Shown: in pieces, positions 47,110 through 55,332 of the stretch | Layout of the letters: the number at the start of each line of letters is the position of its first letter | Numbering within the stretch: the stretch's first letter is position 1 | From: Alphaproteobacteria bacterium | GTDB lineage: Bacteria > Pseudomonadota > Alphaproteobacteria > Oceanibaculales > Oceanibaculaceae | Length of the DNA: 64,000 bases | Reading direction: 5' to 3' | Assembly: GCA_018823745.1 (NCBI GenBank) | Contig: JAHJHR010000012.1 | Coordinates: forward strand, 620,001-684,000 | Made by a program: the position numbers and the translations under genes | The notes under the pieces: model-generated | Databases searched by the model: none | What the model was told of the DNA's origin: nothing | The model's input: the letters and a program-made list of their open reading frames with translations, nothing else

Positions 47110-47838
47110 GTGCTGATCGGCGAGGCCAGCGCGCCGCCGGATACCCGGCTCTATGCCATCGGCGATGTGCATGGCCGGGCCGATCTTCTGTCCGAGCTGC
47201 TGGAGCTGCTGAAACGCGACGCTGCCCGCGCGCCGGAAAGCCGGCGCGTGCTGGTCATGCTGGGCGATTACATCGACCGGGGCGAGTGGCCGCGCCATAC
47301 CGTGGACATGCTGCTGGAAGACCCGCTGCCGGGGGCGGAGCTGGTGCTGCTCTGCGGCAATCACGAGGATTATTTGATCCGGTTTCTCGACGACCCCTCG
47401 GTCGGGCCGCACTGGCTGGCCAATGGCGGAGATGCGACGCTGCGTTCCTACGGCATCGAGCCGGGACGGCATCTCCGCATGGCCGATGGCTGGCGCCGGA
47501 TGAGCCTGTTGCTGGGCGAGGCGCTGACCCCGGCGCACCGCGACTTCTATGCCGGGCTGAAGACCCATCATATCGAGGGGGATTATCTGTTCGTCCATGC
47601 CGGCATCCGCCCTGGCGCGCCGTTGGACGGGCAGTCGCGCGAGGAAATGCTGTGGATTCGCGATCTCTTCCTGTCCTCGACGGCGGATCACGGCGCGGTG
47701 GTGGTGCATGGCCACACGGTCAGCTGGGCGCCCGAGGACCGGCCGAACCGCATCGGCATCGACACCGGCGCCTTCATGACCGGCCGCCTGACCGCCGCCA
47801 TCCTGACCGGCACGGAACGCCGCTTCATCGCGACGTAG
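47110..47838 (+). CDS. PPP-family metallophosphoesterase (Ser/Thr phosphatase-like)
   Basis: 242 residues from a GTG start, 5 nt after the Wzc-like stop. Canonical metal and catalytic motifs: AIGDVHGRADLL (Asp19, His21), MLGDYIDRGEW (Asp53, Asp56, Arg57), LLCGNHEDYLI (Asn84, His85), FVHAGIRPG and VVHGHTVSW. Such enzymes dephosphorylate Ser/Thr/Tyr or His residues, or diadenosine polyphosphates. Tight coupling to a Wzc-like protein suggests a regulatory phosphatase of the export system in place of the usual Wzb or PHP phosphatase. Confidence 0.85.
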   Translation: MLIGEASAPPDTRLYAIGDVHGRADLLSELLELLKRDAARAPESRRVLVMLGDYIDRGEWPRHTVDMLLEDPLPGAELVLLCGNHEDYLIRFLDDPSVGPHWLANGGDATLRSYGIEPGRHLRMADGWRRMSLLLGEALTPAHRDFYAGLKTHHIEGDYLFVHAGIRPGAPLDGQSREEMLWIRDLFLSSTADHGAVVVHGHTVSWAPEDRPNRIGIDTGAFMTGRLTAAILTGTERRFIAT

Positions 47839-47839
47839 C

Positions 47840-48170
47840 TGGGGGATATTTCGGGCGGCTAAGAAAGCTCCCAGATTCCTCTCGGGGATTCCGAAACCTG
47901 TTTAAGGATACCCTTGCGGCGCAACCGATTTGCTGCCCACCTCATATCGTATTGCCATGTGTAAAGTAGTTCGCCAGATTTCTCTAATTCTGACTTATTA
48001 TTTTCCCAAATGAACTCGGATATTTTGACGAGTTTGTTTTTTCCACCAGAGCTTTTTAAACACTTAACTATTAAATCGTCTAGGTCGTGGCGGGTCACTA
48101 TTCATTCCCCCAAGCTATTAAATGCATAAGCAAAAGTAGCACAGTGGAATTTAAGCTTTAACTGTATAAT
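47840..48170. other. AT-rich horizontally acquired island
   Basis: Composition drops visibly from about 47860 to about 48165 (stretches such as CTTAACTATTAAATCG, TTTGTTTTTTCC). The island sits exactly between two GC-rich genes. The last seven codons of the hypothetical gene at 48151 (RNYTVKA) lie in it, suggesting its original 3' end was replaced. No transposase, integrase or obvious target-site duplication is visible. Confidence 0.6.
47859..48098 (-). CDS. small Mrr_N-like winged-helix protein in an AT-rich island
   Basis: 79 residues, GTG start with GGGGG upstream. MTRHDLDDLIVKCLKSSGGK, then YDMRWAANRLRRKGILKQVS and the ending PRGIWELS resemble the N-terminal winged-helix domain of Mrr-type restriction proteins (usually ..GG.. 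/ W...LKK.GLI / RG.WELT). No nuclease domain follows. Codon use is strikingly AT-rich (TTA, AAA, AAT) against the GC-rich neighbours, so the gene was probably acquired. It could bind DNA or be a remnant of a larger system. Annotated from sequence resemblance only. Confidence 0.5.
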   Translation of the reverse strand: MTRHDLDDLIVKCLKSSGGKNKLVKISEFIWENNKSELEKSGELLYTWQYDMRWAANRLRRKGILKQVSESPRGIWELS

Positions 48171-48918
48171 TCCGGCAGCCGGCCAGATCGGGCGCCAAGG
48201 CGAAGGGCGACAGCGCGTCGGTGGCGGCCTGGCGCAGGGCCTCATCGGCGGCGATGCGGGTGACGAGGCCCTCGGCGGTCTCGGCGAAGTGGCGGCGGGC
48301 GATGCCGGCGATGACCTCGCGCCCGGTCGCCTGCGGCAGGCTTCGGCCCTCAACCTCGATACCGGTAAAGGCGATGGGGCCGGCCACTCCATCCAAAGCC
48401 CGGCCGCACAGCGCCCCCTGCAACGCCAGATAGACCAGCGGATCGGCCACCGTGCCGCGCAGATCGCAGGCGGCAGTGGCGAGAAGGCGGATGCCGTAGC
48501 GCGGGGCCGCGACCGGCCCGCCATCGGGGCGCATCACCCCTTCGGAGACATGCATCACCCGCAGCTGGGAGTCGTCCAGCCAGGTCAGATGGAGGCGCGC
48601 CCGTACGCCGGGCACCGGCCAGAGCGTTGCCGGGATCGCACCATACCGGGCGAATTGCGCGGCGAAGACAACGTCATACCCGTCCAGCCAGATCGCCGTG
48701 ACCGGGATTTCCCCGACCGCGCCGAATTTGCGGAAAAGCTGCGCCGGGGCACGGTTGGAGCCATGGGCGATGACCGGCACCCGCCCGGCGAACTCATAGC
48801 CGCCCGGCAGCGCCTCGGCCCGGCCGTCGCGGAACAGATAGGAGCCGCCCGGCGCCTCATAGGGATAGTCGAGCGCGCGGGCAATGGGATCATCGGCCGC
48901 CGCCGGCGCAAAATTCAT
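48151..48918 (-). CDS. conserved hypothetical protein with cyclotransferase-like HGSN motif
   Basis: 255 residues; I do not recognise it with certainty. RVPVIAHGSNRAPAQLFRKFG resembles the YGSN-L signature of gamma-glutamylcyclotransferase-like folds, and WLDGYDVVFAAQFARYGAIPATLWPVPGV the following region, but the similarity is weak. No signal peptide or membrane segment. Its C-terminal codons (Asn-Tyr-Thr-Val-Lys-Ala) are AT-rich and lie inside the foreign island, so the native tail may be lost. It follows the DUF4170 gene by 14 nt on the same strand and is probably cotranscribed. Confidence 0.55.
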   Translation of the reverse strand: MNFAPAAADDPIARALDYPYEAPGGSYLFRDGRAEALPGGYEFAGRVPVIAHGSNRAPAQLFRKFGAVGEIPVTAIWLDGYDVVFAAQFARYGAIPATLWPVPGVRARLHLTWLDDSQLRVMHVSEGVMRPDGGPVAAPRYGIRLLATAACDLRGTVADPLVYLALQGALCGRALDGVAGPIAFTGIEVEGRSLPQATGREVIAGIARRHFAETAEGLVTRIAADEALRQAATDALSPFALAPDLAGCRNYTVKA

Positions 48919-48932
48919 CGCTGAACCCGGCG

Positions 48933-49301
48933 TCAGACGCGCTCGATGCGATAGCGCGTGTTGCAGTCATCCACCGTGGACCAGGCCTTTTCCTGCCAGG
49001 TCTTCTTGGCCTGCTCATAAGTCTCGAACGGGCCGTGGCGTTCTTCCACCCGTCCATCGGCAGTCTCGACGAAGCGCGTATCGGTATAGGTGCCGCCGAC
49101 CACCCAATAGGCCCGGCCATCCTCTTCCAGAATGCGGAACCGGGCATGCGCATCATCCACCGCCGCCCAGGTGCGGTTGGCCCATTCCTTCTTGGCCAGT
49201 TCGTAATTGTCGAACGGCCCGAAACGCTGCTCCTCACCCCGCGCCAGCTCGCGGAAGGAGGTATCGGTATATTCGCCGCCCACCACCCAGTATTTCGCCA
49301 T
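48933..49301 (-). CDS. DUF4170 protein with an internal duplication
   Basis: 122 residues in two tandem copies of about 60: AKYWVVGGEYTDTSF..RFGPFDNYELAKKEW..AVDDAHARFRILEED and AYWVVGGTYTDTRF..RHGPFETYEQAKKTW..TVDDCNTRYRIERV. This is the DUF4170 signature, found in alphaproteobacteria and of unknown function. No export signal. Start at 49301 with AGGAG. The in-frame ORF to 50606 is antisense to ubiD and rejected. First gene of a two-gene unit with the hypothetical downstream; divergent from ubiD. Confidence 0.85.
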   Translation of the reverse strand: MAKYWVVGGEYTDTSFRELARGEEQRFGPFDNYELAKKEWANRTWAAVDDAHARFRILEEDGRAYWVVGGTYTDTRFVETADGRVEERHGPFETYEQAKKTWQEKAWSTVDDCNTRYRIERV

Positions 49302-49466
49302 GGCGGAATCTCCTGATTCTCGTCGCAAAGGGGTGGCGCGGTTGTAGCGAAAATGCGGGGAGGCGGCAAGGGAGGGGGAATTTATGCCCCCCACGCTTGA
49401 CGCCCGTGCCGCGCTCGGCCATGCATAATTCCGCATTCCGAGACCTGCCCCGAGGCGGAGTACCCC

Positions 49467-50975
49467 ATGCCCTATGCCAGCCTGCGTGACTTTATCGACC
49501 GTCTGGAATCCAGCGGGCGGCTGGTGCGTGTCTCGGCGCCGGTCTCCACGCATCTGGAGATGACGGAGATCCAGACGCGGTTGCTGGCCGAGAAGGGGCC
49601 GGCGGTGATCTTCGAGAATCCGGTCGGGCCGGACGGCAAACCCTACGGCATGCCGGTGCTGGTCAATCTGTTCGGCACGGTGGAGCGGGTGGCCTGGGGC
49701 ATGGACCGCGAGCCGCACCAGCTGCGCGAGGTCGGCGAGACTTTGGCCTTCCTGCGCCAGCCGGAGCCACCGGGCGGCTTCCGCGAGGCGATGGAGATGC
49801 TGCCGCTGCTGAAGACCGTCATGGCGATGAAGCCGAAGACGGTGTCGCGCGCGCCCTGCCAGGAGGTGGTGTTGCAGGGCGAGGATATCGATCTCTCGGC
49901 GTTGCCGATCCAGGGCTGCTGGCCGGGCGAACCGGCGCCGCTGATCACCTGGCCGCTGGTCGTCACCAAGGGGCCGTCGGGCAAGCGCGAGGATGCGTTC
50001 AACCTCGGCATCTACCGCATGCAGGTAACGGGCAAGAACACCACGCTGATGCGCTGGCTGAAGCATCGCGGCGGGGCGCAGCATCACCAGCGCTGGAAGA
50101 ATGCCAAATCGGAGCCGCTGCCCGCCGCCGTGGTTATCGGCGCCGATCCCGGCACCATTCTGGCGGCGGTGACGCCGGTGCCGGACACGCTGTCGGAATA
50201 CCAGTTCGCCGGGCTGCTGCGCGGCCGCAAGGTGGAGCTGGTCGATTGCAAGACGGTGCCGCTGAAAGTGCCGGCCGAGGCCGAGATCGTCATCGAGGGC
50301 CATGTCTCGCTGGACCAGTATGGCGATGAGGGGCCGTATGGCGACCATACCGGCTATTACAATTCGGTGGAGCAATTCCCGGTCTTCACCGTGTCCTGCA
50401 TCACCATGCGGAAAAAGCCGATCTACCTCTCCACCTTCACCGGGCGGCCGCCGGACGAGCCCTCGGTGCTGGGCGAGGCGCTGAACGAGGTGTTCATCCC
50501 GCTGTTCCAGCAGCAATTCCCGGAGATCGTGGATTTCTGGCTGCCGCCCGAGGGGTGCAGCTACCGCATCGCCGTGGTGTCGATGAAGAAGGCCTATCCC
50601 GGCCATGCCAAGCGGGTGATGCTGGGCGTCTGGTCGTATCTCAGGCAGTTCATGTACACGAAATGGGTCATCGTGGTGGATGACGATATCAATGCGCGCG
50701 ACTGGAAGGATGTGATGTGGGCGCTGTCCACCCGCATGGACCCGGCGCGGGACATCACGGTCATCGAGAACACGCCCATCGACTATCTGGATTTCGCCAG
50801 CCCGGAAAGCGGCCTCGGCAGCAAGATCGGCCTCGACGCCACCAACAAATGGCCGCCCGAGACCAAGCGCGAATGGGGCGAGAAGCTGTTCATGGACCCG
50901 GATGTGGTCGATACCGTCACCCGCCGCTGGGCCGAGCTTGGCCTGCCCGGCACCGGCAAGCCGATCTGGAAGTGA
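49467..50975 (+). CDS. ubiD: UbiD family decarboxylase (3-octaprenyl-4-hydroxybenzoate)
   Basis: 502 residues, prenylated-FMN-dependent decarboxylase of ubiquinone synthesis. It opens [20 protein letters not shown] and contains [20 protein letters not shown] (prFMN phosphate/metal region), [20 protein letters not shown] with the catalytic Glu cluster (Glu-Arg-Glu type), and FLPLFQQQ-like region [20 protein letters not shown]. The C-terminus [20 protein letters not shown] is standard. The flavin prenyltransferase ubiX is not in the window; ubiA is 3.4 kb away. Confidence 0.95.
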   Translation: MPYASLRDFIDRLESSGRLVRVSAPVSTHLEMTEIQTRLLAEKGPAVIFENPVGPDGKPYGMPVLVNLFGTVERVAWGMDREPHQLREVGETLAFLRQPEPPGGFREAMEMLPLLKTVMAMKPKTVSRAPCQEVVLQGEDIDLSALPIQGCWPGEPAPLITWPLVVTKGPSGKREDAFNLGIYRMQVTGKNTTLMRWLKHRGGAQHHQRWKNAKSEPLPAAVVIGADPGTILAAVTPVPDTLSEYQFAGLLRGRKVELVDCKTVPLKVPAEAEIVIEGHVSLDQYGDEGPYGDHTGYYNSVEQFPVFTVSCITMRKKPIYLSTFTGRPPDEPSVLGEALNEVFIPLFQQQFPEIVDFWLPPEGCSYRIAVVSMKKAYPGHAKRVMLGVWSYLRQFMYTKWVIVVDDDINARDWKDVMWALSTRMDPARDITVIENTPIDYLDFASPESGLGSKIGLDATNKWPPETKREWGEKLFMDPDVVDTVTRRWAELGLPGTGKPIWK

Positions 50976-50990
50976 GGGCGTCTTTCTCCT

Positions 50991-51094
50991 TCGTCATAGT
51001 CGGGCTTGACCCGACTATCCATTGACCGAGCGAGCCGCACAGACGGATGGACCCCCAAGCGCCATGGGCGGGTCAAGCACGAGGGTGACGATGG
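50991..51094. repeat. dispersed paired-hairpin element, copy C (partner of A)
   Basis: About 104 bp, inverted relative to 18698-18803. Left hairpin ATAGTCGGG-CTTGA-CCCGACTAT is a perfect 9-bp stem although it differs from copy A at two pairs; both are compensated. It fills the space between ubiD and the GNAT gene and could stop ubiD transcription. Confidence 0.85.
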
Positions 51095-51131
51095 TAGAGA
51101 GACAGCCAGTGACGATCATCAGGAGCTTCAC

Positions 51132-51590
51132 ATGACCGACATCATTTTCCGCGACGCGACACGGGCCGATGTGCCGGAGATCGTGCGCCTGCTGGCCGAT
51201 GATGCGCTGGGCGGGGCGCGCGAGCGTTACGAAGACCCTTTGCCGGCGGCTTATTATGATGCCTTTGCGGCGCTGACGGCGCAGGCCGGCAATTGCATCG
51301 TGCTGGCGGAGACGGCGGGCCGGGTGGTCGGCTGCGCCCAGCTGCTCTTCCTGCCCGGCCTGTCGCTGGTCGGCATGAAACGCGCACAGATCGAAGGGGT
51401 GCGGGTCGATTCCTCGACACGCGGGCAGGGCCTTGGTGAGAAACTGGTGCAGTATTGTATCGCGCTGGCCCGGCAGGAGGGCTGCGGTGTGCTGCAGCTG
51501 ACCACCGACAAGAGCCGCGCCGATGCGCATCGCTTCTATGAAAAACTGGGCTTTACCGGCAGCCATCTCGGGATGAAGCTGAAACTCTAG
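51132..51590 (+). CDS. GNAT family N-acetyltransferase
   Basis: 152 residues. The acetyl-CoA motif A is IEGVRVDSSTRGQGLGEKLV (R-x-x-G-x-G near 99), followed by DKSRADAHRFYEKLGFTGSH, the usual C-terminal beta-bulge region. ATG 51132 with AGGAG at good spacing. Substrate unknown. It lies 15 nt before the LysE-type exporter, so acetylation and export of an amino acid or related compound may be linked. Confidence 0.88.
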   Translation: MTDIIFRDATRADVPEIVRLLADDALGGARERYEDPLPAAYYDAFAALTAQAGNCIVLAETAGRVVGCAQLLFLPGLSLVGMKRAQIEGVRVDSSTRGQGLGEKLVQYCIALARQEGCGVLQLTTDKSRADAHRFYEKLGFTGSHLGMKLKL

Positions 51591-51605
51591 CGGCTGGAGG
51601 GCGTC

Positions 51606-52238
51606 ATGATCGTCGATCCCACATTGCTTGGCGTGTTCGTGCTGGCCTGCCTGGCGCTGACCCTCACGCCCGGGCCGGACATGATGTATGTGATGTCGCG
51701 CAGCATCGGCCAGGGCCGGGCCGCCGGGCTGCTCTCCGTGCTCGGGGTGATCGCCGGCTCGTCTGTGCATGCGCTGGCAGCCGGGCTGGGCCTGTCGAAG
51801 ATATTCGAATGGTCGCCGCTGGCCTATGACGTGCTGCGCTATGCCGGGGCGGGTTATCTGGCCTGGCTCGCCTGGCGCGCCTTCACCGGTGGGGATGCCT
51901 ATTTCGGCGTATCCGCCAGGGCGCCGGCATTGTGGCGCACGATTTTCAGCCAGGCGATGCTGAGCAATCTTTTGAATCCGAAGGTGGCGCTGTTCTACCT
52001 CTCCTTCCTGCCGCAATTCATCCGGCCCGAAGCCGGCTCGGTCGCGGTGCAGATTTTCGTGCTGGCGCTGGTGCTGAACCTGGTGACGCTGGTGGTGAAG
52101 GGGCTGCTGGCGATCTTCGCCGGGGGAATGGGCGACTGGCTGGCCGCCCGTCCGCGTTTCCGGCGCTGGCAGCGCTGGTTCATGGGCTCGGTCATGGCGG
52201 CGCTGGCGATCCGGATCGTCCTGCCCGACAGGCGCTAG
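51606..52238 (+). CDS. LysE/RhtB family amino-acid exporter
   Basis: 210 residues with about five to six transmembrane helices. N-terminal LTLTPGPDMMYVMSRSIGQGR is the LysE signature, and SNLLNPKVALFYLSFLPQFI the second conserved block. Exports amino acids such as threonine, homoserine or lysine, substrate unknown. Downstream of the GNAT gene and upstream of pmbA (83 nt). Confidence 0.9.
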   Translation: MIVDPTLLGVFVLACLALTLTPGPDMMYVMSRSIGQGRAAGLLSVLGVIAGSSVHALAAGLGLSKIFEWSPLAYDVLRYAGAGYLAWLAWRAFTGGDAYFGVSARAPALWRTIFSQAMLSNLLNPKVALFYLSFLPQFIRPEAGSVAVQIFVLALVLNLVTLVVKGLLAIFAGGMGDWLAARPRFRRWQRWFMGSVMAALAIRIVLPDRR

Positions 52239-52321
52239 GCGAAACCACCCGGTTGCGGCATCGCGCGTCCCGGCCTATCTGTTGAGGCAGCTTCCTGCCC
52301 CGTTATCCAAATCGAGACATC

Positions 52322-53671
52322 ATGACCGCACCCGGCAAGATCGATTCGCTCTCCATCCTCTCCGACATGATCGCCCAGGCGAAGAAGGCCGGCGCCGATG
52401 GCGCCGATGCCGTTCTGGTCGAGGGTGATTCGCTGTCGCATGGCCAGCGCCTCGGCAAGCTGGAGAAGATCGAGCGGGCCGAGGGCAAGGATCTAGGCCT
52501 GCGGGTCTTCATCGGCCAGCGCTCGGCCATCGTCTCCTCGACCGATTTCAAGCCGGATGCGCTGCGCGAGGCGGTGGAGCGGGCCGTCGCCATGGCGCGC
52601 CTGGCGCCGGAAGACCGCTATGCCGGGCTGGCCGAGCCCGCGCAGCTCGCCCAGACCTGGCCGGCACTGGACATGTTGGACAGCGTCGAGCCCAGCCCCG
52701 AAATCCTGGCCGAGCGCGCTGCCGCTGCCGAGGAGGCCGCTCTGGCCGTGGCCGGGGTGACAAATTCCGAAGGGGCCGAGGCCAGCTGGGGCAAATCCAC
52801 CGTCACGCTCGTTACCTCCAACGGCTTCGCCGGCAGCTATGCGCGCTCCAGCCAGGGCGTCAGCGTCTCGGTGCTGGCGGCCAGGGATGGCGCGATGGAG
52901 ACGGATTACGATTTCACCGCCGCCGTCTATGCCGCCGATCTGGAGGATGCCGCCGAGATCGGCCGCCGCGCCGGCGAGCGCACGGTGCGCAAGCTGTCGC
53001 CGCGCAAGGTGAAGACCGCGCAGGTGCCGGTGATCTTCGATCCGCGGGTCTCGCGCGGGCTGATCGGCCATCTGATCGGGGCGATCACCGGCCCGTCGGT
53101 GGCGCGCGGCACCAGCTTCCTGAAAGACAAACTCGGCCTGCGCATTTTTGCCGAGGGCATCGTCATCACCGATGATCCGCACCGGGCGCGCGGTCTGCGC
53201 TCCAAGCCGTTCGACGGCGAGGGGCTGGCCAATGGCCGCACTGACATCATCCAGGACGGCGTGCTGACGACCTGGCTGCTCGATCTCTCCAGCGCCCGCC
53301 AGCTTGGACTGACGCCGACCGGCCATGCCGGGCGCGGCACCGGTGGTCCGCCCTCGCCGACCACCAGCAATCTGCATCTCGCCGCCGGCACGCTGACGCC
53401 GAAGCAACTGATGGCGGATATCGCGCAGGGCTTCTACGTCACCGATCTGATGGGCATGGGCGTCAATGGCGTGACCGGCGATTACAGCCGCGGCGCCTCG
53501 GGTTTCTGGATCGAGAAGGGCGAGATCGCCTATGCGGTCAGTGAGGTCACCATCGCCGGCAATCTGAAGGACATGTTCCTACGGATGACCCCTGCAGATG
53601 ATCTCGATTTCCGCACCTCCGTCACCGCGCCGACCGTGCGGATCGACGGCATGACCGTGGCTGGCAGCTAA
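52322..53671 (+). CDS. pmbA: TldD/PmbA family metalloprotease subunit (PmbA/TldE)
   Basis: 449 residues. PmbA-type: KKAGADGADAVLVEGDSLSH, GVSVSVLAARDGAMETDYD, SRGLIGHLIGAITGPSVARGTSFLKDKLG, and TGHAGRGTGGPPSPTTSNLHL. It lacks the HExxxH metal site of TldD, as expected for the E-type partner; TldD-TldE together process peptides such as microcin precursors. TldD itself is not in the window. Convergent with the methyltransferase gene (2-nt gap). Confidence 0.93.
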   Translation: MTAPGKIDSLSILSDMIAQAKKAGADGADAVLVEGDSLSHGQRLGKLEKIERAEGKDLGLRVFIGQRSAIVSSTDFKPDALREAVERAVAMARLAPEDRYAGLAEPAQLAQTWPALDMLDSVEPSPEILAERAAAAEEAALAVAGVTNSEGAEASWGKSTVTLVTSNGFAGSYARSSQGVSVSVLAARDGAMETDYDFTAAVYAADLEDAAEIGRRAGERTVRKLSPRKVKTAQVPVIFDPRVSRGLIGHLIGAITGPSVARGTSFLKDKLGLRIFAEGIVITDDPHRARGLRSKPFDGEGLANGRTDIIQDGVLTTWLLDLSSARQLGLTPTGHAGRGTGGPPSPTTSNLHLAAGTLTPKQLMADIAQGFYVTDLMGMGVNGVTGDYSRGASGFWIEKGEIAYAVSEVTIAGNLKDMFLRMTPADDLDFRTSVTAPTVRIDGMTVAGS

Positions 53672-53673
53672 AG

Positions 53674-54339
53674 CTAAGCCGGCAGCACCTTCCAGACGGT
53701 GGTTTCGCGCTGTTCCCGGTCTTCCAGATCCAGGCTGACCGGGACAGTGTATTCGGCGATGGTTTCCAGACCGTCGGCCGGGGCGTAGCTGCGCCCCGGA
53801 TCGCCCAGCATCACCAGCTTTCCGGTAGCCGAGGCCGCCCGCATCCAGGTCAGGACACGGCCGGCCATCGGCCGTTCGTAGCACAGATCGCCGGCCAGGA
53901 TGATGTCGCAGGCGGGGGGAGGCCGGTCCAGCAGATCGCCGCCCAGGCTATCCACGCTCACGCCATTGGCCGCTGCGTTCAGCTGGATGGCTGCCAGTGC
54001 GAAACGGTCGATATCATTGGCGCGCACGGAGGCCGCACCGGCCATCGCGGCGGCAATGGCGCCGATGCCGCCGCCGGCACCCAGATCCAGCACATGCCGG
54101 CCGCGCACCAGCTCCGGCTGGTCGAGCAGCAGCCGGGCGATGGCCTGCCCGCCGGGCCAGGCAAAGGCCCAATAGGGCGGCGGCACGCCCTTTTCCTGCA
54201 ATTCCACCTCGGTCATTTCCCACAGCGCCAGCACGGCATCGGCCAGATGCAGGCGGATTTCCGGTACCAGTGCCGTCGGGCCAAGAATCGTGTTGTCGAG
54301 AATGAAGCGATCCGGATCGGCCGCAGCGGGGTTGGTCAC
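53674..54339 (-). CDS. ETF-beta lysine methyltransferase-like SAM enzyme
   Basis: 221 residues, class I methyltransferase of the METTL20/ETFBKMT type. SAM-binding VLDLGAGGGIGAIAAA (near 85-100), with the family's PPPYWAFAWPGGQAIARLLL before it and the ILAGDLCYERPMA motif (usual D-x-x-Y) after. Members trimethylate lysines on the beta subunit of electron transfer flavoprotein. GTG start overlapping the ubiA stop by 4 nt, so it is cotranslated with ubiA. Confidence 0.82.
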   Translation of the reverse strand: MTNPAAADPDRFILDNTILGPTALVPEIRLHLADAVLALWEMTEVELQEKGVPPPYWAFAWPGGQAIARLLLDQPELVRGRHVLDLGAGGGIGAIAAAMAGAASVRANDIDRFALAAIQLNAAANGVSVDSLGGDLLDRPPPACDIILAGDLCYERPMAGRVLTWMRAASATGKLVMLGDPGRSYAPADGLETIAEYTVPVSLDLEDREQRETTVWKVLPA

Positions 54340-55283
54340 GCAGCGACCTGACCGGCCACAAGGGCCGCTAGGACGATCAGACCGAAATCGCGGTTTGATT
54401 TGAATGTGGCTAGACAGTCGGCGGGATTATCAATGTCGATCCGCCTGGCCTGCCAGCAGAGCTGTATGGCGCCGACGGCGAGAACAGCCCAGAACGGCCA
54501 GGCGAGGCCGGCCATCCAGCCGGAGGCAGCAATGCCCAGCAGGGTCAGCGCGTAGAAGCCGAACAGCGCCGTCCTTGTGTGCCGGCCCAGCGCCAGGGCA
54601 GAGGATTTCACCCCCACCTTCAGATCATCCTCCCGGTCCTGATGGGCATAGATCGTGTCATAGCCCAGCGTCCAGGCGATGCTGGCGGCGTAGAGCATAA
54701 GGGCGGGCAGATGCAGCTGCCCGGCAATGGCGGCATAGCCGATCAGGATGCCCCAGTTGAAGGTCACGCCCAGCACGAATTGCGGCCAGTAGGTGATGCG
54801 CTTCATGAAGGGGTAGAGCACGATCAGCCCGACCACCCCGGCCCCCAGCGCCCAGCTATAGGGGTTCAGGGTCAGCAGGACGGCCAGGCCGATGGCGCAC
54901 ATCGCAGCCAGGAACAACAGAGCCTGCTTTACCGATAGCGCGCCGCTGGCCAGCGGCCTTGTGCGGGTGCGCGCCACCTTGCGGTCAATGTCTCGGTCGG
55001 CGAGGTCGTTCACCGTGCAGCCGGCCGCGCGCATCGCCAGCGACCCCATGACGAACAGGACCATCAGCAGCAGGTCCGGCCAGCCGTCTGTCGCCAGCGC
55101 CTGTCCCCACCAGCACGGGATCAGCAGCAGCCAGGTGCCGATCGGCCGGTCGAAGCGGCCCAGCCGCAGATAGGGCTGCGACCAGCTGGGCATCCAGCGA
55201 TCGACCCAGGATTCGGCCGGAATATCGATGCGGCTGTCGCGCGTATTTTCGATCTGCTGTGAACTTCCGGGCTGGTCCCGCAT
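54336..55283 (-). CDS. ubiA: 4-hydroxybenzoate octaprenyltransferase UbiA
   Basis: 315 residues, about eight transmembrane helices. Both polyprenyl-diphosphate motifs are present: NDLADRDIDRKVARTRTRPLASG near 92-114 and YDTIYAHQDREDDLKVGVKS near 213-232. It prenylates 4-hydroxybenzoate in ubiquinone synthesis at the inner membrane. Its N-terminal 40 residues are polar and possibly not part of the core. Divergent from rsmE (49-nt gap) and coupled to the methyltransferase gene. Confidence 0.95.
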   Translation of the reverse strand: MRDQPGSSQQIENTRDSRIDIPAESWVDRWMPSWSQPYLRLGRFDRPIGTWLLLIPCWWGQALATDGWPDLLLMVLFVMGSLAMRAAGCTVNDLADRDIDRKVARTRTRPLASGALSVKQALLFLAAMCAIGLAVLLTLNPYSWALGAGVVGLIVLYPFMKRITYWPQFVLGVTFNWGILIGYAAIAGQLHLPALMLYAASIAWTLGYDTIYAHQDREDDLKVGVKSSALALGRHTRTALFGFYALTLLGIAASGWMAGLAWPFWAVLAVGAIQLCWQARRIDIDNPADCLATFKSNRDFGLIVLAALVAGQVAA

Positions 55284-55332
55284 GGGTTACTGTTCGCCCA
55301 ATGTAAGTGAATATCGAGATGGCGCATCGATC

